From the NCBI GenBank assembly GCA_947487165.1, contig CANKWX010000023.1, forward strand, positions 1 to 51,151: a DNA stretch of 51,151 nucleotides. The letters run 5' to 3'. The DNA comes from Burkholderiales bacterium (GTDB lineage Bacteria > Pseudomonadota > Gammaproteobacteria > Burkholderiales > Burkholderiaceae_E). Of the stretch, positions 27,257 to 36,826 are shown in pieces; position 1 is the first letter of the stretch; the number at the start of each line of letters is the position of its first letter. The position numbers and the translations under genes were made by a program. The notes under the pieces were generated by a model that was not told the DNA's origin, made no database searches, and was given only the letters and a program-made list of their open reading frames with translations.

Positions 27257-28933
27257 GTGTCCCTGCTGGCTCAGGGCGGCGATTCTCGTCTGAGCGGTTT
27301 CTGGCGCCCGCTTCGCTATTTTTCGCTCGCCAGGGTGGTGGTGGCGGGCGTGTTGCTCGTCTATCCGAGGCTGATGCGAACCGCTTTCGGTATCGGGTCG
27401 GGCGTCGACGGTGCGACCTTCGTGGCCGCCGCGATCGGCTACATGATTGCCGCGATCGTGATGCTGCTCATCTCAAGACCCGGGCGCTTTCGGCTCGAGA
27501 CACTGGTCTTCATGCAGGTGACGGTCGATCTGACCGCGCTGGCCATTCTCATTTACGCTGGCCGAGGCGTGTCGGATGGTCTGGCGGTGCTGCTGTTGCT
27601 CCCGAATGCCGGTGCGGCGATCCTGATCGGTCAGCGATCGGCGCTGTTCTTTGCTGCCCTGTCCTCGATCGGCCTGATGCTGATTGCGGTTTCGCAGTGG
27701 CTGCGTGGCGAAGCGACCGAATTGGCGATCGCCCAGGCCGGTCTCATCGGTGCGGCACTGCTGGTAATGGTACTGATCGTCGGTCGACTCGCCGCGATGC
27801 TTTCCGCCCAGGAGCGCCTGGCAGCGCGGCGCGGGCAAGACCTGCTCAATCAGCTCTCGGTGACTCAGGCGGTGATCAGCGAACTGCATGACGGTGTCCT
27901 GGTGCTGGGTGATCGCGGCGAGGTCAGGGCCATCAACCGCTCGGCCAGGGTGATGCTGGCCGCGGTTGAAGGTGACGATGCGCTGCCGGGCCTGCCGTCG
28001 TTGTGGTCGGCGCTGCAGCGGCCGGTCAGCCTCGATCCGTCGCCGTCCCTGATCGTGAGCCCTGATTCGAACGGTGAGAGCGACGACATGCGGCCGATGT
28101 CCGCTGGCCGTGTCGTCACCTTTTCGGTGCTGCCTGGGGCGAATCAGCCAGAACGCCTGCTGCGCGCGCGTCAGCTCGATTTGCCTGCCGGCGGGCGCGA
28201 TACCGTGGTCGTGGTCGAAGACCTCGGCAGGCTTGAGCGGCGCGCGCAGCAGCTGAAGCTGGCCTCGATGGGACGGCTGTCGGCCTCCATCGCGCACGAG
28301 ATCCGCAATCCGCTGGCGGCCATCCGCCATGCCAACGGGCTGCTCAGCGAGCGGCTCGACGGTCCGGCGCAGCAGCGGCTGGCCGGGATTGTCGAAGACA
28401 ACTGCGTGCGGATCAATCGCATCATCGAGGATGTCCTGTCGATCTCACGTCGCGGTTCGGCGGCGCCCGAGCCGATCGCCGCCGCCGCCTTTCTCTCCAG
28501 GGTGATTGCCGAGTATGTTCTGCAGTCGGGTGCCGACCCGGCCCGAGTCGAATGCCGCATCGAGTCTGACCGGCCGATCTGGTTCGATGCCGGCAATCTG
28601 CGTCAGATTATCCTCAACCTGCTTGGCAATGCCTTGCGTCACTCGAGCCTGGCGCCGGGTGCGGTCCGTATCACCTGGTCGCGCGAGAGCGGTGCGTCGA
28701 CCCTGTCGGTGAGTGATGATGGGCCCGGCGTGCCGCAAAGCGTGCGCGAACATCTCTTCGAGCCATTTCTCACGACCGAGGCGCGCGGTACGGGTCTGGG
28801 CCTGCATCTGACCCGGGAACTGTGCAATGCCAATGCTGCCCGTATTCGCTACTTGCCGGCAGGCGATAATCCGCCGGTCCGCAGCCAGTTCATCATCGAA
28901 CCGGCGCTGCCTCCCGCCGGCCATGACCGATGA
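27257..28933 (+). CDS. pilS: PilS-like sensor histidine kinase
   Basis: The protein of about 558 residues has six N-terminal hydrophobic helices (about 10-195), a PAS-like region (about 205-320), the HisKA motif SIAHEIRNPLAAIRHANG with phospho-acceptor His near 347, and the HATPase N-box NLRQIILNLLGNALRHSS with DDGPGVP and GTGLGLHLTREL. It phosphorylates the next gene's product, PilR, to control type IV pilin transcription. The GTG at 27257, one base after the upstream TGA, is my choice; ATG 27221 is an alternative. The stop overlaps the pilR ATG. Confidence 0.87.
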   Translation: MSLLAQGGDSRLSGFWRPLRYFSLARVVVAGVLLVYPRLMRTAFGIGSGVDGATFVAAAIGYMIAAIVMLLISRPGRFRLETLVFMQVTVDLTALAILIYAGRGVSDGLAVLLLLPNAGAAILIGQRSALFFAALSSIGLMLIAVSQWLRGEATELAIAQAGLIGAALLVMVLIVGRLAAMLSAQERLAARRGQDLLNQLSVTQAVISELHDGVLVLGDRGEVRAINRSARVMLAAVEGDDALPGLPSLWSALQRPVSLDPSPSLIVSPDSNGESDDMRPMSAGRVVTFSVLPGANQPERLLRARQLDLPAGGRDTVVVVEDLGRLERRAQQLKLASMGRLSASIAHEIRNPLAAIRHANGLLSERLDGPAQQRLAGIVEDNCVRINRIIEDVLSISRRGSAAPEPIAAAAFLSRVIAEYVLQSGADPARVECRIESDRPIWFDAGNLRQIILNLLGNALRHSSLAPGAVRITWSRESGASTLSVSDDGPGVPQSVREHLFEPFLTTEARGTGLGLHLTRELCNANAARIRYLPAGDNPPVRSQFIIEPALPPAGHDR

Positions 28934-30561
28934 ATCCATCCACTCCTTCCGATGTCTCCCGCTCGGTCTCGCGAGGCAGGCGTTCGCCTCGTGTGCTGGT
29001 CGTCGACGATGAAGCCGATCTGCGCGAACTGCTTGAACTGACGCTTGTCGGTATGGGCCTTGATGTCGACTGCGCCGCCGACCTCGGTCAGGCACGGCGA
29101 CTGCTCGGTTCCTCGCGCTACGACTTGTGTCTGACCGATATGCGACTGCCCGACGGCGACGGCCTGTCCCTGGTATCAGAGATCGGCGTCGCGCATCCCG
29201 AGACACCGGTTGCGGTCATCACCGCGTTTGGCAGTGCCGAGACCGCGGTCGCAGCGCTCAAGGCTGGCGCCTTCGACTACTTGGCCAAACCGGTCGCGCT
29301 CGATGCACTGCGCACACTGGTGCGCTCGGCGCTGCGCCTGGCGACGCTTGGTGAGCCGTCGGCTGATTCGCCGACCGCGACCATGTCAACGCCTGTTGCC
29401 CCAGATCGGTTCGCCGGTGCGGCCAGCCCCAGGTCGCCCGTCGGCCAGCGAAGCGTCGATGCCGAGTCCGGCGGGCTTTCTGGCGCATCATCGGTCACCA
29501 AGCCGAGCGTCGGGCCCGGTCAGTTGCTGGGGGTGTCGAGTTCCATTGAAGTTGTTCGGGCGAGCATCGGCCGGCTGGCCCGCAGCATGGCGCCTGTGGC
29601 GATCACCGGCGAGTCGGGGTCGGGCAAGGAGCTCGCTGCCCGCCTGATCCATCAGGGCGGCAGTCGTGCTGATCAGCCTTTCATCGCGGTCAATTGCGGC
29701 GCGATCCCCGAGGCGCTCATGGAGTCCGAGTTCTTCGGGCATCGGCGCGGCGCCTTCACCGGCGCCGATCAGGACCGTGTCGGCTTTTTCCAGGCCGCCA
29801 GCGGTGGCACGCTGTTCCTCGACGAAGTGGCTGACCTGCCGCTGGCAATGCAGGTCAAGCTGCTCAGAGCCATTCAGGAGCGTTGTGTTCGACGGGTGGG
29901 CGCCACCGTCGAGGAGCCGGTCGATGTGCGGATCGTCAGTGCCACTCACCAGGATCTTGCGCGCTGCGTGGCCGAGGGCCGGTTTCGCCAGGACCTCTAC
30001 TATCGCCTCAACGTCATCGAGTTGCGGGTGCCTGCGCTGCGCGAGCGCCTGACCGACATACCGCTGCTGGCCAATGCCTTGCTGACCAAGCTGGCCGGTC
30101 GCGCCGGTCTGAGGGTCGTGCCGCGGTTGTCATCGATCACTCAGAGTTATCTGCAGACCTATCAGTTTCCGGGCAACGTCCGCGAATTGGAGAATATTCT
30201 CGAACGCGCCATCGCGTTCTCGAATGGCGAGGTAATCAATGTCGAAGACCTCGGCTTGCGTCCCGACACTGAGGATGTTGCAGATGATGAGGAGGCGGTC
30301 GAAGCGCCATCGAGTGCGGCGCCGGTTGCGTCCGCGCTGCAGTCCGGTCGCAGCGATTCGGCGGCGGGCCCTGCAGGGCCGCCGGTTGTGTCGGACGACG
30401 GCGTCCCGGCTTCGCTGCCCGACTATCTCGAATGGCTCGAGCGCGAGGCGATCGCCCGTGCCCTCGAAAAGACCCGGCACAATCGCACGGCAGCGGCGCG
30501 CCTGCTCGGTATCAGTTTTCGGGCCCTGCGCCATCGGATGCAGCGGCTCGACATGCAGTGA
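28930..30561 (+). CDS. pilR: PilR-like sigma54-dependent response regulator
   Basis: The 543-residue NtrC-family protein has a receiver domain with acceptor Asp70 (LCLTDMRLPDGDG), an AAA+ domain with Walker A GESGSGKE near residue 228, the GAFTGA sigma54-contact motif near 273 and GGTLFLDEVADLPL, and a Fis-type helix-turn-helix at the end (RTAAARLLGISFRALRHRMQ). It activates sigma54 promoters, in the family the pilin promoter. A Pro/Ala/Ser-rich linker (about 150-200) is longer than usual. ATG 28930 overlaps the pilS stop; ampD overlaps its own stop. Confidence 0.88.
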   Translation: MNPSTPSDVSRSVSRGRRSPRVLVVDDEADLRELLELTLVGMGLDVDCAADLGQARRLLGSSRYDLCLTDMRLPDGDGLSLVSEIGVAHPETPVAVITAFGSAETAVAALKAGAFDYLAKPVALDALRTLVRSALRLATLGEPSADSPTATMSTPVAPDRFAGAASPRSPVGQRSVDAESGGLSGASSVTKPSVGPGQLLGVSSSIEVVRASIGRLARSMAPVAITGESGSGKELAARLIHQGGSRADQPFIAVNCGAIPEALMESEFFGHRRGAFTGADQDRVGFFQAASGGTLFLDEVADLPLAMQVKLLRAIQERCVRRVGATVEEPVDVRIVSATHQDLARCVAEGRFRQDLYYRLNVIELRVPALRERLTDIPLLANALLTKLAGRAGLRVVPRLSSITQSYLQTYQFPGNVRELENILERAIAFSNGEVINVEDLGLRPDTEDVADDEEAVEAPSSAAPVASALQSGRSDSAAGPAGPPVVSDDGVPASLPDYLEWLEREAIARALEKTRHNRTAAARLLGISFRALRHRMQRLDMQ

Positions 30562-31160
30562 GCAAGTCCGAGCACATTAATGCCGATGGATGGGCGCCGC
30601 GCGCACGGCGCGCGCCTTCGCCCAACCACGACCGGCGCCCCGATTCTGCCGTGGTTGATCTGCTCGTGATCCACCATATCAGCTTGCCCGCCGGGCGCTT
30701 CAGCGGCGATGCGGTTGAGCGTCTCTTTACCAACCGCCTCGACACGACGCGGCATCCCGGGTTCGAGTCGCTTGCCGGATTGCGGGTGTCGGCGCATTTT
30801 CTGATCCGCCGTCGCGGCGAGCTGATTCAGTTCGTGTCGGGTGATGACCGCGCCTGGCACGCCGGGCAGTCGTGCTTTCAGGGCCGTGAGCGCTGTAATG
30901 ATTTTTCGATCGGTATCGAGCTCGAGGGCACAGGGGAGCGACCCTTTACTCAGGCGCAATATCGGGTCCTCGCCACCCTCACCGCGATGCTCGTCAAACG
31001 GTGGCCCTTGCGATTTGTCGTCGGTCACAGCGACATCGCCCCTGGCCGCAAGCACGACCCTGGTCCGACATTCGACTGGATTCGCTATTTGGCGAGCACG
31101 AAAACATGCGGCCTGGAGCGGGTATTCGACTCGCCAGACCGCATCAGGCTTGAATTGTGA
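30558..31160 (+). CDS. ampD: 1,6-anhydro-N-acetylmuramoyl-L-alanine amidase AmpD
   Basis: The 200-residue protein has the zinc amidase signature VIHHISLPAGRF near residue 36, FSIGIELEGTG near 119 and GHSDIAPGRKHDPGPTFDW near 157. It cuts the peptide from anhydro-muropeptides in cytoplasmic recycling and so keeps AmpR-controlled beta-lactamase low where that exists. The GTG at 30558 overlaps the pilR stop (GTGA). The frame is open further upstream inside pilR but without similarity. Confidence 0.92.
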   Translation: MSKSEHINADGWAPRARRAPSPNHDRRPDSAVVDLLVIHHISLPAGRFSGDAVERLFTNRLDTTRHPGFESLAGLRVSAHFLIRRRGELIQFVSGDDRAWHAGQSCFQGRERCNDFSIGIELEGTGERPFTQAQYRVLATLTAMLVKRWPLRFVVGHSDIAPGRKHDPGPTFDWIRYLASTKTCGLERVFDSPDRIRLEL

Positions 31161-31537
31161 ACGATTGGTCACGGTTTTATGCGGGTTACAAGGACATTTC
31201 CGGTCATCTGACAGACGGTTGCTGGCTCTGACAGACGGGATCGAGGCGCCATGCGGCTTGCGGCCGGGTCGCTCCCCACCGTTGTTTAAAGCATCCTGAT
31301 TTCGGTTTTCTGAGCTTGCGATTGGTCAGCGCAGGCACTAGAATTAGTTCACACCTCACCGTTCAACCCCAGATCTAGTGCCCCGCGGTCATTCCGATGC
31401 GACAGGGTTCAGGCCTGGTTTTTCTCCTGAATAATCGTCTGAACTGTTGTTTTTTCGTGCTGGCTACTTGACCCGGCATTCCGTCAATACCGATCACGCG
31501 ACAGCGCGGGGTCGTTCATCATCGAGGAGCACACCCG
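31161..31537 (+). promoter_or_regulatory. nrdA leader with inverted repeats
   Basis: This 377-bp gene-free stretch holds a direct repeat CTGACAGACGG (near 31207 and 31227), the nrd promoter and a long-range inverted repeat GGCACTAG (31334-31341) with CTAGTGCC (31375-31382). GTTCAG at 31407-31412 could pair with either CTGAA at 31427 or CTGAAC at 31439; the second pairing is followed by six T at 31450-31455, an attenuator-like layout. A GAGGAG ribosome site precedes nrdA. Confidence 0.35.
31316..31344 (+). promoter_or_regulatory. Sigma70-type promoter of nrdAB
   Basis: TTGCGA at 31316-31321 and TAGAAT at 31339-31344 are separated by 17 bases, a good sigma70 match, and would start transcription near 31351. 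The leader to the nrdA ATG is then about 190 bases. No NrdR box pair (ACACTATATATTGTGT-like) is obvious. Confidence 0.5.
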
Positions 31538-34489
31538 ATGCAAAATGTTCCAGGAACCGCGCAGCGGTCGACCGTTCTGACAACGGGGTCTTTTTCCACT
31601 GCAGTCGTCGAGGTCTCCGACGGTCGCCCGGATGCGGCAAGGTTCGTCGACTTCAAGGTCATCCGCCGTAACGGCTCGGTGGTGGGTTTCGAGCCGGGCA
31701 AGATTGCCGTGGCGATGACCAAGGCCTTTCTGGCGGTAAGCGGTGGCCAGGGGGCGGCCTCGGCGCGGGTTCGCGAACTGGTTGAGCACCAGACCCAGTC
31801 GGTTGTCGGTGCACTGATGCGCAACAAGCCAGCAGGCGGCACCTTCCATATTGAAGATATCCAGGATCAGGTCGAATTGGCCCTGATGCGCTCGGGCGAA
31901 CACGAGGTAGCCCGATCCTATGTTCTATACCGCGAAAAGCGGTCGCAAGAGCGCGCGGCGCGCCAAGCGCAGTCTGCCGCGGCTGGTCAGCAGACAGAAA
32001 ACCGCATCAATGTTCTCGATGGGGATGTCATTCGGCCGCTCGATCAGCGCCAGCTCCATTCGCTGATCGAGGCCGCCTGTCTGGGTCTGGGTGACACTGT
32101 GCGGCCCGATCTGGTGATGGTCGAGACGCTCAAGAACATCTATGACGGCATCCCGCTCGACGAGGTCTACAAATCCTCGATTCTGTCGGCCCGTGCGCTG
32201 ATCGAGACCGATCCGGCCTACAGTCTGGTCACGGCGCGCCTGCTGCTGCACACGATTCGTCGTGAAGTGCTCGCCGACGAAGTCGATCAGGCCGGTATGA
32301 CCGCCCGTTATGCCGAATACTTTCCGGGCTTCATCAAGCGCGGCGTCGAGGCGGGGCTCCTTGATGCCCGACTCGGGCAGTTCGATCTGCAGCGGCTGGG
32401 CAATGCATTGCGCGCCGAACGCGACAACCAGTTTTCCTATCTCGGTCTGCAGACGCTCTATGACCGATATTTCCTGCATGTCGACGAGCGGCGCATCGAG
32501 CTGCCGCAGGCCTTTTTCATGCGGGTGGCAATGGGCCTGTCGCTGGACGAAATCGACCGTGAATCACGCGCGATCGAGTTTTACGAGCTCCTCTCGAGCT
32601 TCGATTTCATGAGTTCGACGCCCACCCTGTTCAACTCGGGAACACTGCGCTCGCAATTGTCGTCCTGCTATCTGACGACGGTCGCCGATGACCTTGACGG
32701 CATCTACGAGGCCATCAAGGAGAATGCACTGCTCGCCAAGTATGCGGGGGGCCTGGGTAATGACTGGACGCCGGTGCGGGCGCTGGGCAGCCACATCAAG
32801 GGCACCAATGGCAAGAGTCAGGGCGTCGTGCCTTTCCTGAAGGTGGTCAACGACACCGCGGTTGCGGTCAATCAGGGTGGCAAGCGCAAAGGTGCGGTCT
32901 GTGCCTATCTCGAGACCTGGCATCTCGACATCGAGGAGTTTCTCGAACTGCGCAAGAACACCGGTGACGACAGGCGTCGCACTCACGACATGAACACCGC
33001 CAACTGGATCCCCGATCTCTTCATGAAACGGGTGATGGAGAACGGCAACTGGACGCTGTTTTCGCCGGTTGATTGTCCCGATCTTCACGACAAGTATGGT
33101 CTCGCCTTCGAGGAGGCCTATCTCCACTACGAGCGCAAGACTGCCAGCGGCGAACTCAAGCTGTTCAAGACCGTTCCGGCGACCACGCTGTGGCGCAAGA
33201 TGCTCTCGATGCTGTTCGAAACCGGTCATCCCTGGATCACCTTCAAAGATCCTTGCAACATCCGCTCGCCGCAGCAGCATGCCGGCGTCGTGCACAGCTC
33301 CAATCTTTGCACCGAGATCACCCTCAATACCGGTGACAGCGAGATTGCGGTCTGCAACCTCGGTTCGATCAATATGGTCGCGCACATGGTCCGCTCGGCA
33401 GACGGCGTCTGGGCGCTTGATGAAGCCAAACTCAAGCGCACGATCTCCACCGCGATGCGCATGCTCGACAACGTCATCGATATCAACTATTACGCGGTCA
33501 ACAAGGCGCGCAACGCCAATCTGAAGCATCGGCCTGTGGGGCTGGGCATCATGGGTTTTCAGGATTGCCTGCACCTGATGCGCACCCCTTATGCCAGCCA
33601 TCAGGCTGTCGAGTTTGCCGACCGGTCGATGGAGACGGTCTGCTATTACGCCTATTGGGCCTCGACCGAACTCGCCGAGGAGCGGGGCCGCTACCCGAGC
33701 TTCAAGGGATCGCTCTGGGATCGAGGCATCCTGCCGAAAGACTCACTCAAACTGCTCGCCGAACAGCGAGGCGGCTATCTCGAAGTCGACGACTCCGAGA
33801 CGATGGACTGGGCGTCTTTGCGCCAGCGCATTGCTCAGTACGGCATGCGCAACTCGAACTGCGTTGCGATCGCACCGACGGCGACGATTTCGAACATCAT
33901 CGGTGTGGGAGCCTGCATCGAACCCACCTTCCAGAACCTCTATGTCAAGTCGAATCTGTCCGGCGAGTTCACAGTGGTCAATGACTACCTTGTGCGTGAC
34001 CTCAAGGAACGCGGACTCTGGGATGAAGTGATGGTGGCCGATCTGAAGTTCTTTGATGGCAGTCTGTCCCGTATCGACCGTATTCCGGCCGATCTGCGCG
34101 AGATCTATGCCACGGCCTTCGAGATTGATCCGAGCTGGCTGGTCGAGTGTGCGTCGCGACGTCAGAAGTGGATCGATCAGGCGCAGTCGCTCAACATCTA
34201 CATGGCCGGCGCTTCGGGCAAGAAGCTGCATGAAACCTATACCTTCGCCTGGTTGCGTGGCCTGAAGACCACCTACTACCTGCGTACGCAAGGCGCGACG
34301 CACGCTGAAAAGAGCACGACCGATCGCGTCGGCCAACTCAACGCGGTGTCGGCAGAGGGAGCCGCAGGCACCTTCTCGTATGGCGCTCAATCGCCTTCAT
34401 CGTCGGGTCTTGCGCCTGTTCCTTCAGAGGAGCCGATCGCGCCGAAATTCTGCGCGATCGATGATCCTGAGTGCGAAGCCTGTCAGTGA
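31538..34489 (+). CDS. nrdA: Class Ia ribonucleotide reductase, large subunit
   Basis: The 983-residue protein has an N-terminal ATP-cone (about residues 40-130), then the reductase barrel. Active-site landmarks are QLSSCYLTTV with Cys near 377, SSNLCTEITLN, AVCNLGSIN, the radical-transfer TYYLRTQGATHAEKS and a C-terminal CEACQ pair for re-reduction. It makes deoxyribonucleoside diphosphates together with NrdB; the cone gives dATP feedback. The length of about 980 is normal for the Burkholderiales form. A GAGGAG site lies before ATG 31538. Confidence 0.97.
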   Translation: MQNVPGTAQRSTVLTTGSFSTAVVEVSDGRPDAARFVDFKVIRRNGSVVGFEPGKIAVAMTKAFLAVSGGQGAASARVRELVEHQTQSVVGALMRNKPAGGTFHIEDIQDQVELALMRSGEHEVARSYVLYREKRSQERAARQAQSAAAGQQTENRINVLDGDVIRPLDQRQLHSLIEAACLGLGDTVRPDLVMVETLKNIYDGIPLDEVYKSSILSARALIETDPAYSLVTARLLLHTIRREVLADEVDQAGMTARYAEYFPGFIKRGVEAGLLDARLGQFDLQRLGNALRAERDNQFSYLGLQTLYDRYFLHVDERRIELPQAFFMRVAMGLSLDEIDRESRAIEFYELLSSFDFMSSTPTLFNSGTLRSQLSSCYLTTVADDLDGIYEAIKENALLAKYAGGLGNDWTPVRALGSHIKGTNGKSQGVVPFLKVVNDTAVAVNQGGKRKGAVCAYLETWHLDIEEFLELRKNTGDDRRRTHDMNTANWIPDLFMKRVMENGNWTLFSPVDCPDLHDKYGLAFEEAYLHYERKTASGELKLFKTVPATTLWRKMLSMLFETGHPWITFKDPCNIRSPQQHAGVVHSSNLCTEITLNTGDSEIAVCNLGSINMVAHMVRSADGVWALDEAKLKRTISTAMRMLDNVIDINYYAVNKARNANLKHRPVGLGIMGFQDCLHLMRTPYASHQAVEFADRSMETVCYYAYWASTELAEERGRYPSFKGSLWDRGILPKDSLKLLAEQRGGYLEVDDSETMDWASLRQRIAQYGMRNSNCVAIAPTATISNIIGVGACIEPTFQNLYVKSNLSGEFTVVNDYLVRDLKERGLWDEVMVADLKFFDGSLSRIDRIPADLREIYATAFEIDPSWLVECASRRQKWIDQAQSLNIYMAGASGKKLHETYTFAWLRGLKTTYYLRTQGATHAEKSTTDRVGQLNAVSAEGAAGTFSYGAQSPSSSGLAPVPSEEPIAPKFCAIDDPECEACQ

Positions 34490-34496
34490 TCAGTCA

Positions 34497-34576
34497 GCGG
34501 CTTCGGTGTGTGTCTTCACGCATCGAAGCCGCCCGACAGTCATCGAGTGTTGCAAGGACCCCGACGAACTCGTCGG
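34497..34576 (+). other. Hairpins after nrdA
   Basis: GCGGCTTCG (34497-34505) pairs perfectly with CGAAGCCGC (34524-34532), eight bases after the nrdA stop. A second short hairpin CCGACG/CGTCGG is at 34561-34576. Neither has a T-run, so they are more likely mRNA stabilising or partial-termination elements that set the nrdA/nrdB ratio. Confidence 0.45.
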
Positions 34577-34603
34577 AAAGTCAAGTTGGTGAGTGCCAAC
34601 CCG

Positions 34604-34632
34604 TTGCAAGCACAACACGTGAACCGTAAGAT
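34604..34632 (+). promoter_or_regulatory. Possible internal promoter of nrdB
   Basis: TTGCAA (34604-34609) and TAAGAT (34627-34632) are 17 bases apart, resembling the nrdA promoter. It would give a leader of about 65 bases ahead of nrdB. Confidence 0.35.
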
Positions 34633-34656
34633 TCAGGCTGTGAATAACAGATGAAT

Positions 34657-34698
34657 CTCGCGCTTGTACAAGTAGTTAAACGAACTAACTGAAGCGAG
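34657..34698 (+). promoter_or_regulatory. Nested stem-loop covering the nrdB ribosome site
   Basis: CTCGC (34657-34661) can pair with GCGAG (34694-34698) around two inner elements: the palindrome CTTGTACAAG (34663-34672) and AGTTA/TAACT (34674-34678 with 34686-34690). GCGAG is eight bases before the nrdB ATG and is part of the only candidate Shine-Dalgarno, so folding could hide it. Confidence 0.35.
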
Positions 34699-34705
34699 AC
34701 TTTAA

Positions 34706-35887
34706 ATGCTGTCCTGGGAAGAATCGAACCCTGTCAATGTTCCGCAACTGAAAGGTCTGGTAAAGCCACCAGTCCTGGACGCTATCCGGACGCCCTCGGC
34801 AGCCGTGCCTCACATTCCACCCGCTGCTGCACCACGGTCGCATGCGGGTGCGGTGCTGGCCAAAGATGAGCGCCGAGTCAGGGTTGAAGACAAGCGCATC
34901 ATCAATGGCGCCGCTGACGTCAACCAGCTGGTCCCCTTCAAGTACAAGTGGGCTTGGGAAAAATACCTGGCAGGTTGCGCAAATCACTGGATGCCGCAGG
35001 AAATCAACATGGAGCGCGACATTGCGCTCTGGAAAAACCCGGCCGGACTGACCGACGACGAGCGTCGCCTGATCAAGCGCAATCTTGGGTTCTTTGTGAC
35101 CGCCGACTCACTGGCGGCCAATAACATCGTGCTTGGCACCTATCGGCATATCAGCGCCCCGGAGTGCCGCCAGTTTTTGTTGCGTCAGGCATTCGAAGAA
35201 GCCATTCATACCCATGCCTATCAGTACATCGTCGAGTCACTCGGCCTGGACGAGGGTGAGGTTTTCAACGCCTATCACGAGGTGTCATCGATTCGGGAGA
35301 AGGATGAATTCCTGATTCCCTTCATCGATACCCTGACCAATCCCGAATTCGTCACCGGCACCCCCGAGAACGATCAGAAACTGCTGCGTTCGCTGATCGT
35401 CTTCGCCTGCCTCATGGAAGGCCTGTTCTTTTACGTCGGTTTTGTTCAAATTCTGGCGCTTGGCCGTCAGAACAAGATGATCGGCGCGGCTGAGCAGTAT
35501 CAGTACATCCTTCGAGATGAATCGATGCATTGCAATTTCGGCATCGATCTGATCAACACCATCAAACTTGAGAATCCGCATCTCTGGACGCCGGCGTTTC
35601 GGGAAGAGATCGTCGGCCTGTTTCATCAGGCCATCGAACTTGAGTACCGCTATGCAGAAGACACGATGCCGCGGGGTGTCCTGGGTCTGAATGCCTCGAT
35701 GTTCAAGGAATACCTTCGCTTCATCGCCAACCGGCGCGCGCAGCAGATCGGTCTGGACCCTCTTTTTCCGGGCGCTGAGAATCCTTTTCCCTGGATGAGC
35801 GAGATGCTCGACCTGAAGAAAGAACAGAACTTTTTTGAGCGACGCGTGACTGAGTATCAAACTGGTGGCGCGCTGAGCTGGGACTGA
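34706..35887 (+). CDS. nrdB: Class Ia ribonucleotide reductase, small (radical) subunit
   Basis: The 393-residue protein has the di-iron ligands in [32 protein letters not shown] and [10 protein letters not shown]; the Tyr three residues beyond EEAIHTH is the expected radical site. It ends [13 protein letters not shown], the C-terminal tail that binds NrdA. It forms the tyrosyl radical for nucleotide reduction. The N-terminal 60 residues (Pro/Ala-rich) are longer than in E. coli, as usual in this order. A hairpin terminator follows 150 bases later. Confidence 0.96.
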   Translation: MLSWEESNPVNVPQLKGLVKPPVLDAIRTPSAAVPHIPPAAAPRSHAGAVLAKDERRVRVEDKRIINGAADVNQLVPFKYKWAWEKYLAGCANHWMPQEINMERDIALWKNPAGLTDDERRLIKRNLGFFVTADSLAANNIVLGTYRHISAPECRQFLLRQAFEEAIHTHAYQYIVESLGLDEGEVFNAYHEVSSIREKDEFLIPFIDTLTNPEFVTGTPENDQKLLRSLIVFACLMEGLFFYVGFVQILALGRQNKMIGAAEQYQYILRDESMHCNFGIDLINTIKLENPHLWTPAFREEIVGLFHQAIELEYRYAEDTMPRGVLGLNASMFKEYLRFIANRRAQQIGLDPLFPGAENPFPWMSEMLDLKKEQNFFERRVTEYQTGGALSWD

Positions 35888-36037
35888 CCAGAGAATGTTC
35901 GAACCGCGGTTTACCGCACTCAGGATTTGATTTGACGGAGCCCTGCGACTCATTCGAGCCTGTCACCATCCAGACCGCACTGAGCAGAGACCCTTCTGCT
36001 CATGCGGCGGAGCAGCCTCCGTCATGTCGGTTGATTC

Positions 36038-36070
36038 AGGCGTCCGGCCAGAGAGCCCGGCGCCTTTTTT
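36038..36070 (+). terminator. Rho-independent terminator after nrdB
   Basis: AGGCG-T-CCGG pairs with CCGG-CGCCT around a short loop and is followed by six T ending at 36070. It is the first such structure after nrdB. The 340-bp gap from nrdB to the next gene otherwise holds the histone-like gene's promoter region and no convincing gene. Confidence 0.7.
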
Positions 36071-36227
36071 GTGTCCGCGAGATCGTGACGACACGAAACA
36101 CCCCATTCATTAGCGTAAGGACACAAGACATTCTTCTTGCGCCGATGAATAGCCCGCACGGTGAATGGCCAAATGCCTTGCCTGAACGGGTTTCCGCATT
36201 TTCAACTTCATCCTGAGGAGTATCCCT

Positions 36228-36749
36228 ATGGCAACCGCCAAGAAACCTGCCGCTAAGAAGCCTGCGGCCACGAAAGTCGCTGCCAAGAAACCGGCCGCCA
36301 CGAAAGTCGCTGCGAAAAAACCCGCTGCCAAGAAGGTCGCTGCCAAGAAGCCGGCCGCCGCGAAAGTCGCTGCGAAGAAGCCCGCGGCCAAGAAAGTCGC
36401 TGCGAAAAAGCCTGCGGCTACGAAAGTCGCTGCGAAGAAGCCTGCGGCCAAGAAGGTCGCAGCCAAGAAGCCTGCAGCCAAGAAAGTTGCAGCCAAGAAG
36501 GTTGCAGCCAAGAAAGTTGCAGCCAAGAAGCCGGCTGCGAAAAAGCCTGCGGCAAAGGCGCCTGCAGCCAAGAAGCCTGCTGCGAAAAAGCCTGCGGCCA
36601 AAGCACCCGCAGCCAAGAAGCCTGCAGCGAAAAAGGCTGCCAAGAAGCCTGCAAAAAAGGTTGAAAAGCCTGCCGCTGCGCCTGCTCCGGCAGCCAAACC
36701 GCTCAACCCTGCTGCTGCCTGGCCTTTCCCGACCGGCAACAAGCCCTGA
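36228..36749 (+). CDS. Histone H1-like Ala/Lys/Pro-rich DNA-binding protein
   Basis: The 173-residue protein is built almost wholly of degenerate AKKPAAKK / KKVAAKKPA units, with Lys about a third and Ala nearly half of residues. It matches the bacterial histone H1-like (HctB/AlgP/BpH2-type) family, which compacts DNA. The underlying DNA is a tandem array of 15-30-base units rich in GCCAAGAAGCCTGC. Repeat number is expected to vary by slippage. The first residues and the C-terminal [15 protein letters not shown] are unique; the latter is also seen in the family. A terminator follows. Confidence 0.88.
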   Translation: MATAKKPAAKKPAATKVAAKKPAATKVAAKKPAAKKVAAKKPAAAKVAAKKPAAKKVAAKKPAATKVAAKKPAAKKVAAKKPAAKKVAAKKVAAKKVAAKKPAAKKPAAKAPAAKKPAAKKPAAKAPAAKKPAAKKAAKKPAKKVEKPAAAPAPAAKPLNPAAAWPFPTGNKP

Positions 36750-36753
36750 TCGA

Positions 36754-36797
36754 GATGTGTGGCGGCCGGTCGACGTTCTGATCGACCGCCACACATC
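36754..36797 (+). other. Long hairpin after the histone-like gene
   Basis: Twelve-base perfect arms GATGTGTGGCGG (36754-36765) and CCGCCACACATC (36786-36797) enclose further GGTCGA/TCGACC pairing. There is no T-run, but a canonical terminator follows 30 bases later. Confidence 0.5.
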
Positions 36798-36826
36798 GTG
36801 GTGCGCGACAGCGCACCGCGGTCATG

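Noticed and set aside
36110-36796. Long minus-strand open frames (228 and 252 codons) across the histone-like gene
   Set aside because: They are the reverse complement of the Ala/Lys/Pro repeats, giving only low-complexity FLAAGFFAA-type or RLLGC-type sequence. No ribosome site or family match is seen.
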